A DNA stretch of 64,000 nucleotides from positions 62,001 to 126,000 of the forward strand of contig NZ_JBHMFC010000010.1 in the NCBI RefSeq assembly GCF_042427585.1, given 5' to 3'. This DNA comes from Pseudalgibacter ostreae (GTDB lineage: Bacteria; Bacteroidota; Bacteroidia; Flavobacteriales; Flavobacteriaceae). Every line of letters begins with the position of its first letter. The stretch's first letter is position 1. The notes under the pieces were generated by a model. The model was not told the DNA's origin and searched no databases. It saw only the letters and a program-made list of their open reading frames with translations. Of the stretch, positions 52,112 to 61,822 are shown piece after piece. The position numbers and the translations under genes were made by a program.

Positions 52112-52921
52112 ATGAATAACTACTCATTTATACACGATAAAATCAATACCTGTGGAGCCCTCGATTTTGGGGATATTTTAAGTAAAAGTATAGCGCTTTT
52201 CAAAAAAACATGGTTACAGGGATTTTTGTTAATACTTCTTATTCTTATTGTAGCGGTTCCTTTTTTTATCATTATTTATTTGCCTATATACTCAGTAGTA
52301 ATAGAACAAGTTCAAAGTGGCGATTATAATCCTAATGATGCATCTATCCTTATGTTACAGTCGGATGAATTTAGATATCAAATTTTAGGGCTTACGTTTT
52401 TAATGAGTTTCTTAAGCACTGTTTTGGCCGCGGGGTTTTATAGGATGGTTAAAAAAATTGATTTTGGAGAGGGGTTTTTGTTTTCAGATTTTTTCTTTTA
52501 TTTTAAAGGAAAATACCTCGGTAAAATATTAACCATAGCTGCTTTGTCTTTTTTAATATCATTGATTAATTTTGCTTTTGAAAAGTTTTTACCACCTCAA
52601 ACGGCATCGTTCTTAGGCGTTTTTATAGGAGTTGTATTTAGTGTGTACTCTACACTTTTTGTTGTAATGTTTGCCTTTAATCCAGAACTGGAAAGCAACG
52701 AGATATTTAGTTTGAGCTTTAACTTGGGGACTAAAAAATGGATGTTAATTTTTGGTTTAATGATGGTTACAGGGATTCTAGGAAGTTTTGGGATTATCCT
52801 TTGTGGTATCGGGATATTGTTTACCATAGCCATTTTCTATTTGCCTCCGTATTTAATATATAAAGATGTTATTGGTTTTGATCAAAAGAGCGATATTGAT
52901 AAAATAGGGGAAATGCAATAG
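52112..52921 (+). CDS. Polytopic membrane protein, function unknown
   Basis: 269 residues with about five to six hydrophobic helices: near 35-60 (GFLLILLILIVAVPFFIIIYLPIY), 88-112 (ILGLTFLMSFLSTVLAAGFY), 140-155, 170-190 (FLGVFIGVVFSVYSTLFVVMFAF) and 210-245. Both ends face the cytosol by charge. The pattern recalls DUF-type multi-helix proteins often mislabelled as glycerophosphodiesterase membrane domains; I name none. It is divergent from miaB and precedes topA by about 130 bases. No catalytic motif seen. Confidence 0.65.
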   Translation: MNNYSFIHDKINTCGALDFGDILSKSIALFKKTWLQGFLLILLILIVAVPFFIIIYLPIYSVVIEQVQSGDYNPNDASILMLQSDEFRYQILGLTFLMSFLSTVLAAGFYRMVKKIDFGEGFLFSDFFFYFKGKYLGKILTIAALSFLISLINFAFEKFLPPQTASFLGVFIGVVFSVYSTLFVVMFAFNPELESNEIFSLSFNLGTKKWMLIFGLMMVTGILGSFGIILCGIGILFTIAIFYLPPYLIYKDVIGFDQKSDIDKIGEMQ

Positions 52922-53028
52922 CATATATAGGTATAACATCTCATTTTTTAAAGGGACATTAAAGGTGTTCTGGGCAGACAATAAAAAGAGTTAATTTATA
53001 AAATGAGGTAGATAAACTTTTTTTCATA

Positions 53029-53036
53029 TACATTTG
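53029..53036 (+). promoter_or_regulatory. Candidate topA -7 box (TACATTTG)
   Basis: TACATTTG matches TAnnTTTG; the expected start near 53043 lies 13 bases before the topA ATG. The -33 spot (AAACTTT) lacks TTG, so the call is moderate. Confidence 0.45.
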
Positions 53037-53055
53037 TACCTTCAAAAAACGTAGT

Positions 53056-55545
53056 ATGGCGAAGAATTTAGTGATAGTAGAGTCTCCTGCAAAGGCAAAA
53101 ACAATAGAAAAATTTTTAGGAAAAGATTTTAAAGTAGAATCTAGCTTCGGGCACATTGCCGATTTACCCTCCAAGGAATTAGGGGTTGATGTAGAAGGTG
53201 ATTTTAAACCAAAATATGAGGTATCCGTTGATAAAAAAGCGGTTGTAAAAAAACTAAAAGATTTAGCTAAAAAAGCCGATATGGTTTGGTTAGCGAGTGA
53301 TGAGGATCGCGAAGGTGAAGCTATTGCATGGCATTTGGCAGAAACCCTTAAATTGGATAAAGCGAAAACAAAGCGTATTGTTTTTCATGAAATCACCAAA
53401 ACAGCTATTCAAAAAGCTATTGAAAACCCAAGAGGTATAGATTATGATTTGGTAGATGCGCAGCAAGCGCGACGTGTTTTAGATAGAATTGTGGGGTACG
53501 AATTGTCTCCTGTATTATGGCGAAAAGTGAAAGGCGGATTATCGGCAGGTCGTGTGCAATCGGTTTCAGTACGTTTGATTGTTGAAAAAGAACGTGAAAT
53601 TTATGAGTTTAATTCTGAAGCATCTTATAGAATTGATGCCGAGTTTTCCAATGAAGAAGGTCAGACTTTTAAAGCAAAATTACCAAAAAACTTTTCAACA
53701 AAAGAAGAGGCGCAAAGTTTTTTAGAAAAGAATATCAAAGCAGATTTTAAGGTTTCAGATTTAGAAAAGAAACCGGCTAAAAAATCACCAGCTGCACCTT
53801 TTACAACCTCTACATTACAACAAGAAGCAGCAAGAAAATTATATTTTTCGGTAAGTAAAACCATGACGATGGCTCAGCGCCTCTATGAAGCTGGTTTGAT
53901 CACTTACATGAGAACAGATAGTGTCAATCTTTCAGATGAGGCCAGAAAAGGAGCTGAAGCAGAGATAAAAAATGCTTATGGAGTAAAATATAGTAAGCCA
54001 AGAAACTATAAAGGCAAGGCAAAAGGCGCACAGGAAGCGCATGAGGCGATACGACCAACCGATTTTTCAATACATGCCGTAGATATTGATAGAGATCAAT
54101 CGCGGTTATACGATTTAATATGGAAACGTGCAATCGCTTCACAAATGAGTGAAGCAGAGCTGGAGCGTACCAATGTAAAAATAAGTGCCTCATCGCATAA
54201 AGAACTTTTTACAGCAAATGGTGAAGTCATTACGTTTGATGGGTTTTTAAAAGTGTATCTAGAAGGTACTGATGATGAAGATGTAGAGCAAGATGGTATG
54301 TTGCCGGCCATGAAAACCAACGAGATTTTACTTAATAATTATATTACAGCAACGGAACGGTATACACGTCCGCCAGCACGATACACAGAAGCATCTTTGG
54401 TTAAGAAGTTGGAGGAGTTAGGTATCGGTCGTCCGTCAACGTACGCACCTACTATTTCGACTATCCAGAATAGAAATTATGTTGAAAAAGGTACTGTTGA
54501 AGGACAGGAACGTAACTATGTTCAATTAACTTTAAAGAAAGGCGTTGTAAAAGATAAAACCTTAAGTGAAAAAGTTGGTTCAGATAAAGGAAAGCTAGTA
54601 CCAACGGATATTGGTACTATTGTTACCGATTTTTTAGTGAATCACTTTGAGCATATTTTAGATTATAATTTCACAGCAAAAGTTGAAGCAGATTTTGATG
54701 AAATAGCAGAAGGTAGAGAAGACTGGACGAAAATGATGAAAGCCTTTTATAAAGACTTCCATCCTGTTGTGGTTGATGTTCAAGAAAATGCCGATAGAGA
54801 GTCTGGTGAACGTATTTTAGGAACCGACCCAAAGTCTGGAAAACAGGTGAGTGTGCGTTTAGGTAAGTTTGGTCCTATGGTACAAATAGGTACTGTGGAT
54901 GATGAAGAGAAGCCTCAATTTGCTAGTTTAAGCCCCGATCAACAACTAAATACCATTACTTATGAAGAGGCCATGGACTTGTTTCAGCTTCCTAAAAATT
55001 TAGGCACCTATAAGGAAGAAATAGTTGAAGTGAATAATGGGCGTTTTGGACCTTATGTTAAGTTTGGAGATTCTTTTGTGTCGCTTCCAAAGGGCGTAGA
55101 TCCCTTAAGTGTGGAACTCGATGATGCAATTGTTTTAATTAAAGAAAAAGAAAAAGCAGACGCTCCTATATATATGTTTCAAGACTTACCTGTTCAAAAA
55201 GGTAAAGGACGTTTTGGTCCATATATTAAATGGAACAACATGTTTATCAATGTTAATAAAAAATACGATTGGGATAATTTATCCGATGCTGATATTGTGG
55301 AATTGATAGAAACCAAAATTCAAAAAGAAATTGATAAGGTTATCCATAATTGGGAAGAGGAAGGCATTAGAGTTGAAAAAGCACGTTGGGGCAGACATAA
55401 TATTATAAAAGGTAAGACCAAGATTGAATTGCCTAAAACCGTTGATGCTGCAAAGTTAACGCTTGAGGAGGTTGTTGCATTGATTGAAAAAAACGCACCC
55501 AAGAAAAAAGCAACAAAACGAAAAACAGCTACTAAGAAAAAATAA
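53056..55545 (+). CDS. topA: DNA topoisomerase I
   Basis: 829 residues. Toprim domain with VESPAKAKTIEKFLG, SSFGHIADLP and DEDREGEAIAWH; active-site tyrosine in GLITYMRTDSVNLS; RPSTYAPTISTIQNRNYV. Instead of zinc fingers, the C-terminus has repeated Gly-Arg-Phe-Gly-Pro modules (RLGKFGPMVQIG, NNGRFGPYVKFG, GKGRFGPYIKW) and ends in a Lys-rich tail (APKKKATKRKTATKKK). It relaxes negative supercoils. This layout is normal for Bacteroidota. Confidence 0.97.
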   Translation: MAKNLVIVESPAKAKTIEKFLGKDFKVESSFGHIADLPSKELGVDVEGDFKPKYEVSVDKKAVVKKLKDLAKKADMVWLASDEDREGEAIAWHLAETLKLDKAKTKRIVFHEITKTAIQKAIENPRGIDYDLVDAQQARRVLDRIVGYELSPVLWRKVKGGLSAGRVQSVSVRLIVEKEREIYEFNSEASYRIDAEFSNEEGQTFKAKLPKNFSTKEEAQSFLEKNIKADFKVSDLEKKPAKKSPAAPFTTSTLQQEAARKLYFSVSKTMTMAQRLYEAGLITYMRTDSVNLSDEARKGAEAEIKNAYGVKYSKPRNYKGKAKGAQEAHEAIRPTDFSIHAVDIDRDQSRLYDLIWKRAIASQMSEAELERTNVKISASSHKELFTANGEVITFDGFLKVYLEGTDDEDVEQDGMLPAMKTNEILLNNYITATERYTRPPARYTEASLVKKLEELGIGRPSTYAPTISTIQNRNYVEKGTVEGQERNYVQLTLKKGVVKDKTLSEKVGSDKGKLVPTDIGTIVTDFLVNHFEHILDYNFTAKVEADFDEIAEGREDWTKMMKAFYKDFHPVVVDVQENADRESGERILGTDPKSGKQVSVRLGKFGPMVQIGTVDDEEKPQFASLSPDQQLNTITYEEAMDLFQLPKNLGTYKEEIVEVNNGRFGPYVKFGDSFVSLPKGVDPLSVELDDAIVLIKEKEKADAPIYMFQDLPVQKGKGRFGPYIKWNNMFINVNKKYDWDNLSDADIVELIETKIQKEIDKVIHNWEEEGIRVEKARWGRHNIIKGKTKIELPKTVDAAKLTLEEVVALIEKNAPKKKATKRKTATKKK

Positions 55546-55687
55546 CCTTGTGGGTGCTTTAAATAAAAGCAACACTTATTTATATATTGAAAACGTATAG
55601 AACGTTATTTTTATGGATTCAAAATACAGTTATCAATATATGTGCATATTTGTTTTTCATAAAAAATAAGGACAATTTATTAATTTC

Positions 55688-56854
55688 ATGAACTTTAATT
55701 TTCTTTCTCCAGTACCAGATTCTGTCTTAGTATACAATGAGCTGCTATCGGCACAGATATTAGGCAGGAAGTTGCGCATACATTCCAAACAAGATGGTAT
55801 TCCAGATTTAGAGGCTGTTAACATTGCCATTATAGGTGTTCTGGAAAATAGAAACGATGTTAATTATATAGGGGAACCCTTTAGCTTAAACGATATCCGG
55901 AAATCTTTTTATTCACTTTTTCCAGGCAGTTGGAGTACTACCGTTGCCGATTTAGGCGACATAAATAAAGGTGAAACTGTAGAAGATACATATTTCGCAC
56001 TAAAAGAAGTTATTGGCATTTTGGTCAAAAAAGACATCATTCCCATTATACTGGGAGGTACACAAGATCTTACTTATGCAAATTATAGGGCTTATGATGC
56101 ATTAATGCCTATGGTTAACTTGGTAAATGTAGACTGTAAGTTCGATTTTGGCGATTCTCAAAAACCGATAAAGAATAATAGTTTTGTTGGGAAAATCGTG
56201 CTAGAAGAGCCCTTTAATCTATTTAATTATGCTACTATTGGATATCAAACCTATTTTAATTCGCAAGAAGAGATAGATTTGATGGAAAAGCTATATTTTG
56301 AATCTTATAGATTAGGACAAATATCAAAAGATATTACAATTGTAGAACCTGTTTTAAGAGATGCTAATATCGTAAGTATCGATTTGTCGGCTGTAAAAGG
56401 CTCAGAGGTCAGTTCGCATCAAAAACATTCTCCAAATGGTATAGATGGCAAAGAAATATGTGCTATTGCGCGGTATGCGGGCATTAGTAATAAGGTGTCT
56501 TCTTTTGGTATTTATGAGTATAAACCTTCCATGGACGACGAGTTAACCTCGATGCTAGTAGCACAAATGATTTGGTATTTTATAGAAGGGGTTAACTACA
56601 GGGTGAAGGATGATGATTTTTCAAATGAAAACAACTATCAAAAGTTTATCACTTTGATAGATGATCAAGAATTGATTTTTTATAAAAGTATAAAAACGGG
56701 ACGTTGGTGGATTGAAATCCCTTTTTTATCTGAAGTCAATAATAAATTAAAAAGACATACGTTATTACCTTGCACACATCAAGATTATATAGAAGCATGC
56801 AACAATACTATTCCAGACCGTTGGTATAAAGCCTTTCAGAAGAACTGTGTATGA
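55688..56854 (+). CDS. Degenerate arginase/formimidoylglutamase-fold protein
   Basis: 388 residues with the ureohydrolase fold, but metal-binding motifs are broken. The first motif GGDHS reads GGTQD (His to Gln126); the second DAHxD reads Asp149-Cys-Lys151-Phe-Asp153 (His to Lys); the third SxDxDxxDP reads SIDLSAVKG (second Asp to Ser234, DP lost). Three of six ligands are gone, so arginase-type hydrolysis is unlikely. Databases tend to call such genes formimidoylglutamase; no other hut gene is here. It lies between topA and gldK, about 160 bases before gldK, a position I recall as conserved, so a structural or binding role near the T9SS is conceivable. Confidence 0.8.
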   Translation: MNFNFLSPVPDSVLVYNELLSAQILGRKLRIHSKQDGIPDLEAVNIAIIGVLENRNDVNYIGEPFSLNDIRKSFYSLFPGSWSTTVADLGDINKGETVEDTYFALKEVIGILVKKDIIPIILGGTQDLTYANYRAYDALMPMVNLVNVDCKFDFGDSQKPIKNNSFVGKIVLEEPFNLFNYATIGYQTYFNSQEEIDLMEKLYFESYRLGQISKDITIVEPVLRDANIVSIDLSAVKGSEVSSHQKHSPNGIDGKEICAIARYAGISNKVSSFGIYEYKPSMDDELTSMLVAQMIWYFIEGVNYRVKDDDFSNENNYQKFITLIDDQELIFYKSIKTGRWWIEIPFLSEVNNKLKRHTLLPCTHQDYIEACNNTIPDRWYKAFQKNCV

Positions 56855-57012
56855 TAAGTAAAGTATGACTATATGGCTGATATTATCGGTAAAATGCATA
56901 TTTTTTACGATGAAGCGTGTATTTTTTATAAAAAAAGTTGTTTTTTAAAATTTATATAAATATGTTTACGCTCTCAAAAAATGGAACCAAAATAATTAAC
57001 CTCGAGTTTTCT

Positions 57013-58389
57013 ATGAATATGAAGAAGTTTGTTTTATTAACCGCAGTATTACTATTGCTTGCTAGTTGTGGCTCTAAAGATAGAGGAGAGCTAGTTGGAG
57101 TGCAAGGAAAAAAATGGCACCCAGAAAAACCTTATGGAATGGAATTGATTCCAGGCGGCGCTTTTATTATGGGTAAAGCAGACGACGACCTTGCGAGTAT
57201 CCACGATTCTCCTGCAAAAACAGTAACCGTAAGATCATTCTATATGGATGCTACGGAAATTACAAATAGCGAATACCGCCAATTTGTAAATTGGGTAAGG
57301 GATTCCACTATTAGAACCAAACTTGCCATTCTTGCCGATGAGGTGGGAGCTGCTCCTGGAGATGAATCAGGTATCGGGCAATTTGCTTTTGTTGATGCGA
57401 ATGTAGATGAAATGAATGTGTATGAAAAATACATGTACGATAACTACACAGGCTTAGGGCCAACGGGTCACGAGGGTAGAAAGCTTAATAAAAAAGTAGA
57501 CCTTATTTTTGATACCTCGAAGTATCCAGACGAGTATTATGCAGAGGTTATGGACACGATGTATATCCCATTAGCAGAATCTTATAATGGGCAGCGCACC
57601 TGGGATGTTAAGAAATTTAAGTTTCAATATACCTATATGGATATTGAAAAGGCTGCTAAAAACAGAAATTTAGAGCGTAAAGACGTTATTATAAAGGAAG
57701 AGGTGCAAGTGTACCCTGATACTACAGTATGGATTAGAGATTTTGCATATTCTTATAATGAACCCATGCATAATGATTACTTTTGGCATGATGCCTATGG
57801 GGATTATCCTGTGGTAGGGGTCACATGGCAACAAGCAAAAGCATTCTGCCAATGGCGAACCTTATGGAAAAACTCATACCAAAAATCGAAAAAAGGAGCG
57901 GCGCTAGTAAACTCTTTCAGGTTACCATCAGAATCTGAATGGGAATATGCTGCAAGAGGTGGATTGCAAGCAGCAACCTACCCATGGGGTGGCCCTTACA
58001 CAAAAAGCGATAGAGGTTGCTTTATGGCCAACTTTAAGCCTGTACGAGGTGATTATGCAGCAGATCAAGCTCTGTATACCGTTGAGGCTAAGTCTTATGA
58101 TCCAAACGATTACAATTTATATAACATGGCAGGAAATGTGGCAGAATGGGTAAATGCTTCTTATGATCCTTCATCTTACGAATATATTTCAACAATAAAC
58201 CCGTCTGTTAACGACGCAAGTAACCAACGTAAAGTAGTAAGGGGAGGTTCTTGGAAGGACGTTGCGTACTTCTTGCAAGTTAGTACCAGAGATTACGAAT
58301 ATGCAGATTCTGCAAGAAGTTATATCGGATTTAGAACTGTTCAAGATTACATGGGGACACAAGTAACAGCAAGTGGCAGTGGTCGATAA
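57013..58389 (+). CDS. gldK: T9SS outer-membrane ring lipoprotein GldK
   Basis: 458 residues from the ATG at 57013 (MNMKKFVLLTAVLLLLASC lipobox); a TTG-started extension would bury the signal. The fold is that of formylglycine-generating enzyme/SUMF1: GMELIPGGAFIMGKADDD, YMDATEITNSEYRQFVNW, YPVVGVTWQQAKAFCQWR, FRLPSESEWEYAARGG, YNMAGNVAEWV and VVRGGSWKD...RSYIGFRTV. In gliding flavobacteria GldK and GldN form the periplasmic/outer-membrane ring of the type IX secretion system. First gene of gldKLMN. Confidence 0.96.
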   Translation: MNMKKFVLLTAVLLLLASCGSKDRGELVGVQGKKWHPEKPYGMELIPGGAFIMGKADDDLASIHDSPAKTVTVRSFYMDATEITNSEYRQFVNWVRDSTIRTKLAILADEVGAAPGDESGIGQFAFVDANVDEMNVYEKYMYDNYTGLGPTGHEGRKLNKKVDLIFDTSKYPDEYYAEVMDTMYIPLAESYNGQRTWDVKKFKFQYTYMDIEKAAKNRNLERKDVIIKEEVQVYPDTTVWIRDFAYSYNEPMHNDYFWHDAYGDYPVVGVTWQQAKAFCQWRTLWKNSYQKSKKGAALVNSFRLPSESEWEYAARGGLQAATYPWGGPYTKSDRGCFMANFKPVRGDYAADQALYTVEAKSYDPNDYNLYNMAGNVAEWVNASYDPSSYEYISTINPSVNDASNQRKVVRGGSWKDVAYFLQVSTRDYEYADSARSYIGFRTVQDYMGTQVTASGSGR

Positions 58390-58485
58390 ACCGTATTGAG
58401 AATCGCATTATATTAATAATAAATAACCATTCAATTAACCTACTTAAGTATGTAATGTACTTATATTTTTAAAAAACCGAAAATT

Positions 58486-59127
58486 ATGGCAGTATTAAGC
58501 AAAAAAGTCATGAATATGGCTTACGGATTAGGAGCATCTATTGTAATCATTGGAGCTTTATTTAAAATCACGCATTATGAAATTGGATTTTTAACAGGTA
58601 ACGTCATGTTAACGCTTGGTCTTGTAACCGAAGCCATTATCTTTGCATTATCAGCATTTGAACCTGTGGATGGCGAATTAGATTGGGCCTTAGTGTATCC
58701 AGAACTGGCAGGAGGCGTGGCGTCGTCTAAAGAGAAAAACAATAGTCCTAAAGAAGCAGAGGGGCTGTTATCTAAAAAATTAGACGAGTTATTAAAAGAA
58801 GCTAAAATTGATAGTGAATTGCTAAGTAGCTTAGGGGATAGTATCAAAAATTTTGAGGGTGCAGCAAGAGGAATTTCACCAACTGTAGATGCTATTCAGT
58901 CTACAAAAAAATATGGCGAAGAACTATCTTTGGCCGCCGCACAAATGGAATCTTTAAACAGTTTGTATAAAGTACAATTGGAAAGCATAAACAAACAAGC
59001 TACAATTAATGAGGAGTCTGTAGAAAATGCTGCGAAATTAAAAGAACAAATGCAATACTTAGCATCAAACCTGTCTTCTTTAAATGGCGTTTATGGGGGT
59101 ATGTTGTCTGCAATGAACAAAAACTAG
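58486..59127 (+). CDS. gldL: T9SS/gliding motor subunit GldL
   Basis: 213 residues. Two N-terminal membrane helices (NMAYGLGASIVIIGALFKITHYEIGF and GNVMLTLGLVTEAIIFALSAFEP) contain Lys27 and Glu49, the charged residues reported as central to proton-driven motor function. The cytoplasmic remainder is helical (ESLNSLYKVQLESINKQATINEESVENAAKLKEQ). GldL pentamers surround a GldM dimer and convert proton flow to rotation. It is 49 bases before gldM. Confidence 0.97.
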   Translation: MAVLSKKVMNMAYGLGASIVIIGALFKITHYEIGFLTGNVMLTLGLVTEAIIFALSAFEPVDGELDWALVYPELAGGVASSKEKNNSPKEAEGLLSKKLDELLKEAKIDSELLSSLGDSIKNFEGAARGISPTVDAIQSTKKYGEELSLAAAQMESLNSLYKVQLESINKQATINEESVENAAKLKEQMQYLASNLSSLNGVYGGMLSAMNKN

Positions 59128-59175
59128 TTAGGGGGTTTATCTCAAATTATTAATTAACCAAAAACCTAATTAAAT

Positions 59176-60735
59176 ATGGCAGGAGGAAATTTATCACCTA
59201 GACAGAAAATGATCAACTTGATGTATTTAATATTTATAGCGATGCTCGCGTTAAATATGTCAAAAGAAGTGCTTTCAGCATTTGGATTAATGAATGAAAA
59301 GCTTACAGAATCTAATGAAGCTGCAACTTCAAGAAACTTGAGTTTTATGGCTGGATTGGAGCAGAAGGCTTCAGAGCAACCAGAAAAATATCAGCCTTTA
59401 AAATCTAAAGCAGATCAAATACATGTTTTAGCAAGTAATTTTGATAAGTATTTAGAGGATTTAAAAGCTAAAATGACAGAGAAAATCGAAAATCCTAGAG
59501 ATTATGAAATCATGGATACAGGCGATTATCTAGATAATAATTTCTTTAAAGGGAGTAAGCTTAAACCAGAGGGCGAAGAGTTTTTAAATCAAATCAATAC
59601 ATTTAAAAATGGTGTTGCCGAAATTCTATCTGATGAGAAAGGCATGCAAAATGTTGTAAAAGATGTTAAAAAGAAATTTGGTACAGAACCTGAAGTTAAT
59701 AGAGATGGTGTTAAAATAGATTGGTTGGATTACCATTATAAAGGGTTTCCTTTGGTAGCTTCATTAACGAAAATGACGCAATTACAATCCGATATTAAAA
59801 CCACTGAGTCTGAAGTGTTATCTAATATGATGCAGGGTACGCTTTCTAGTGAAGTGTCCATGACAAACTACACCACGTTAATGGAAACCTCAAAATCGGC
59901 TTACTTTAACAATGAGCAATTTGATGGGGAAATTGTTTTAGGCCGTAAAGATACGTCCACCAAGCCAAATAGAGTAGAATTGACATTGGATGGCAGAGCG
60001 CTTACAGAAGATCAATATGCTATTGAAGATGGTAAAGTAAAACTTAAAATCAATACTGGTGGTGTAGGAGAGCATAAGATTGAAGGTAATTTGATTTTCT
60101 TGGAAGATGGTGTAGAAACCTTAGTGCCGGTTAATCAATCATTCGCAACAGTAGCTAAACCAAACTCGGCTACAATCTCTGCAGACAAAATGAATGTGGT
60201 GTATCGTGGTGTCGATAACCCTATGACTATTTCATTTGCTGGAATAGCAGATAATAATGTAAGTGCTTCTGCTCCAGGTTTAAGAAGGGTTAGTGGTAGT
60301 AAATACATGATGAATGCAACTACTATTAAAGGAAGGGAAGTGACTATTAATGTTACTGGTAAAATAGAAGGGACATCCGTAGGCGATAGGGCAACTTTCA
60401 GAATTAAAGATTTACCAAAACCAACAGGTACAGTAAGAGGTGAAGACGGCACGGTTAAGATGCAACGAAAAAGCCTTGAGATCTCTACGGTTGGTGCTAA
60501 ATTTGATGATTTCGATTTTGAATTGGCTTTAAATGTTACAGGATTTAAGTTTAAAGTGTCTGGACAACCAACAGTTGAGATAAATGGAAATAAATTAGAC
60601 AGCAGAGCGAAACAAGTGTTGAGTAAAGCAAAACGTGGATCGGATGTTCAAATATTTGATATTGAAGCTAGATCTAGTGGTGTAAGTGTGATCCTTAAGA
60701 AGGTGTCTCCTGTGTTTATTGAGCTTACAGACTAG
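59176..60735 (+). CDS. gldM: T9SS/gliding motor subunit GldM
   Basis: 519 residues. It starts MAGGNLSPRQKMINLMYLIFIAMLALNMSKEVL, with Arg9 near the start of the single membrane helix as in Flavobacterium. The long periplasmic part forms successive domains; the C-terminal portion shows repeated beta-rich modules ending QIFDIEARSSGVSVILKKVSPVFIEL. GldM transmits torque from GldL across the periplasm to the GldKN ring. Its length agrees with the family. Confidence 0.97.
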   Translation: MAGGNLSPRQKMINLMYLIFIAMLALNMSKEVLSAFGLMNEKLTESNEAATSRNLSFMAGLEQKASEQPEKYQPLKSKADQIHVLASNFDKYLEDLKAKMTEKIENPRDYEIMDTGDYLDNNFFKGSKLKPEGEEFLNQINTFKNGVAEILSDEKGMQNVVKDVKKKFGTEPEVNRDGVKIDWLDYHYKGFPLVASLTKMTQLQSDIKTTESEVLSNMMQGTLSSEVSMTNYTTLMETSKSAYFNNEQFDGEIVLGRKDTSTKPNRVELTLDGRALTEDQYAIEDGKVKLKINTGGVGEHKIEGNLIFLEDGVETLVPVNQSFATVAKPNSATISADKMNVVYRGVDNPMTISFAGIADNNVSASAPGLRRVSGSKYMMNATTIKGREVTINVTGKIEGTSVGDRATFRIKDLPKPTGTVRGEDGTVKMQRKSLEISTVGAKFDDFDFELALNVTGFKFKVSGQPTVEINGNKLDSRAKQVLSKAKRGSDVQIFDIEARSSGVSVILKKVSPVFIELTD

Positions 60736-60796
60736 AGTTAGGGAATAAATGATATTACATCGCAGTCAACCTAATAATTTAAAAAGTATTAAAGAG

Positions 60797-61687
60797 ATGA
60801 AATTAAAAAGTTTTTTATTAATCCTTGCAACGGTTTGTTCAGTGGTTACTTCGTTTGCGCAAGCTAATATTTTAAATGCTAAAAGCCCTGATGAAATTGG
60901 GGTTAGAACAGATGCGCAAAAAGCAATCGATAACGATAAACCTCTTGAATATGGTTATGTTGACGATAGGGATATTCTTTTTTCTAAAATAGTTTGGGAA
61001 AAGATAGTATTAGATGAACGCGCAAATTTCCCACTTTACTATCCTATTGACACCAATAATATAGGTAGCAACAGACGCTCGTTGTACGATGTACTGATGA
61101 AAAGTATAAAATCGAATAAAATAAAAAACATTTATGATGATTCTTATTTCAGCTCAAAAAGAACTTTAAAGGATATTGAAGCGTCTTTAAGTAAAGTGGA
61201 TACCACAGAGATGGGGATTGAACAGCTAAATGCTGGAGAAAATCTATCTGCAGAGTATATCGATAGAAGAGATATCACAGCAGCAGATATCCAAGAGTAT
61301 CATATTAAAGGACTTTGGTATTTTGACAAGCGCCAAGCTGAGCTTAAATACAGGTTATTGGGTATAGCTCCAGTAGCTCCAGATGTAAACTTTATCGATA
61401 CAGAACAGCCCGATTTGGTAGAGCTTTTTTGGGTGTTTTTCCCAGATGCTAGAGAGGTGTTGCACGAGGCTAAATCATTTAATAATCAGAATAGCAGTAT
61501 GCCTTTTTCTTTCGATCATATATTGAATTCTAGACGGTTCCATGGCTATATATATAAAGAAGAAAATGTTCAAGGGGATAGAACGATTACAGAGTATGTT
61601 TCACAAAACTCATTGATGCAATTGTTGGAGTCTGAAAGGATTAAAGACAAAATTAGAGACTTTGAACTGGATATGTGGACATATTAG
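60797..61687 (+). CDS. gldN: T9SS/gliding protein GldN
   Basis: 296 residues from the ATG at 60797 (MKLKSFLLILATVCSVVTSFAQ, signal peptide); an earlier ATG at 60749 adds sixteen non-signal residues. The mature protein shows YGYVDDRDILFSKIVWEKI, SEYIDRRDITAADIQEYHIKGLWYFDKRQAELKYRLLGIAPV and ELFWVFFPDAREVL, diagnostic for GldN. It joins GldK in the T9SS ring. It follows gldM by about 60 bases and precedes a strong terminator. Confidence 0.96.
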   Translation: MKLKSFLLILATVCSVVTSFAQANILNAKSPDEIGVRTDAQKAIDNDKPLEYGYVDDRDILFSKIVWEKIVLDERANFPLYYPIDTNNIGSNRRSLYDVLMKSIKSNKIKNIYDDSYFSSKRTLKDIEASLSKVDTTEMGIEQLNAGENLSAEYIDRRDITAADIQEYHIKGLWYFDKRQAELKYRLLGIAPVAPDVNFIDTEQPDLVELFWVFFPDAREVLHEAKSFNNQNSSMPFSFDHILNSRRFHGYIYKEENVQGDRTITEYVSQNSLMQLLESERIKDKIRDFELDMWTY

Positions 61688-61712
61688 ATCTTGCATAACT
61701 TTTATAATACTT

Positions 61713-61743
61713 AAAACGCCCGCCCTTTTAGCGGGCGTTTTTA
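61713..61743 (+). terminator. gldKLMN terminator
   Basis: AAAACGCCCGC (61713-61723), seven-base loop, GCGGGCGTTTT (61731-61741) and further T. The GC-rich stem stands out from the AT-rich surroundings and closes the operon 25 bases after gldN. Confidence 0.93.
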
Positions 61744-61822
61744 CATTTAATGCATACCATAGAAACTTTTTTATCTTTCTTGTGCATGTGGAAATCTGCT
61801 TTCTCGTTATCTTCGCCGTATT

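Noticed and set aside
55688..56854. Functional formimidoylglutamase of histidine degradation
   Set aside because: Metal ligands are missing and no hutH, hutU or hutI is nearby.
57013..58389. GldK as the formylglycine-generating enzyme for the PUL sulfatase
   Set aside because: It has the SUMF1 fold but is a lipoprotein in the gldKLMN operon; the fold alone does not make it a maturase, and the T9SS role is established.
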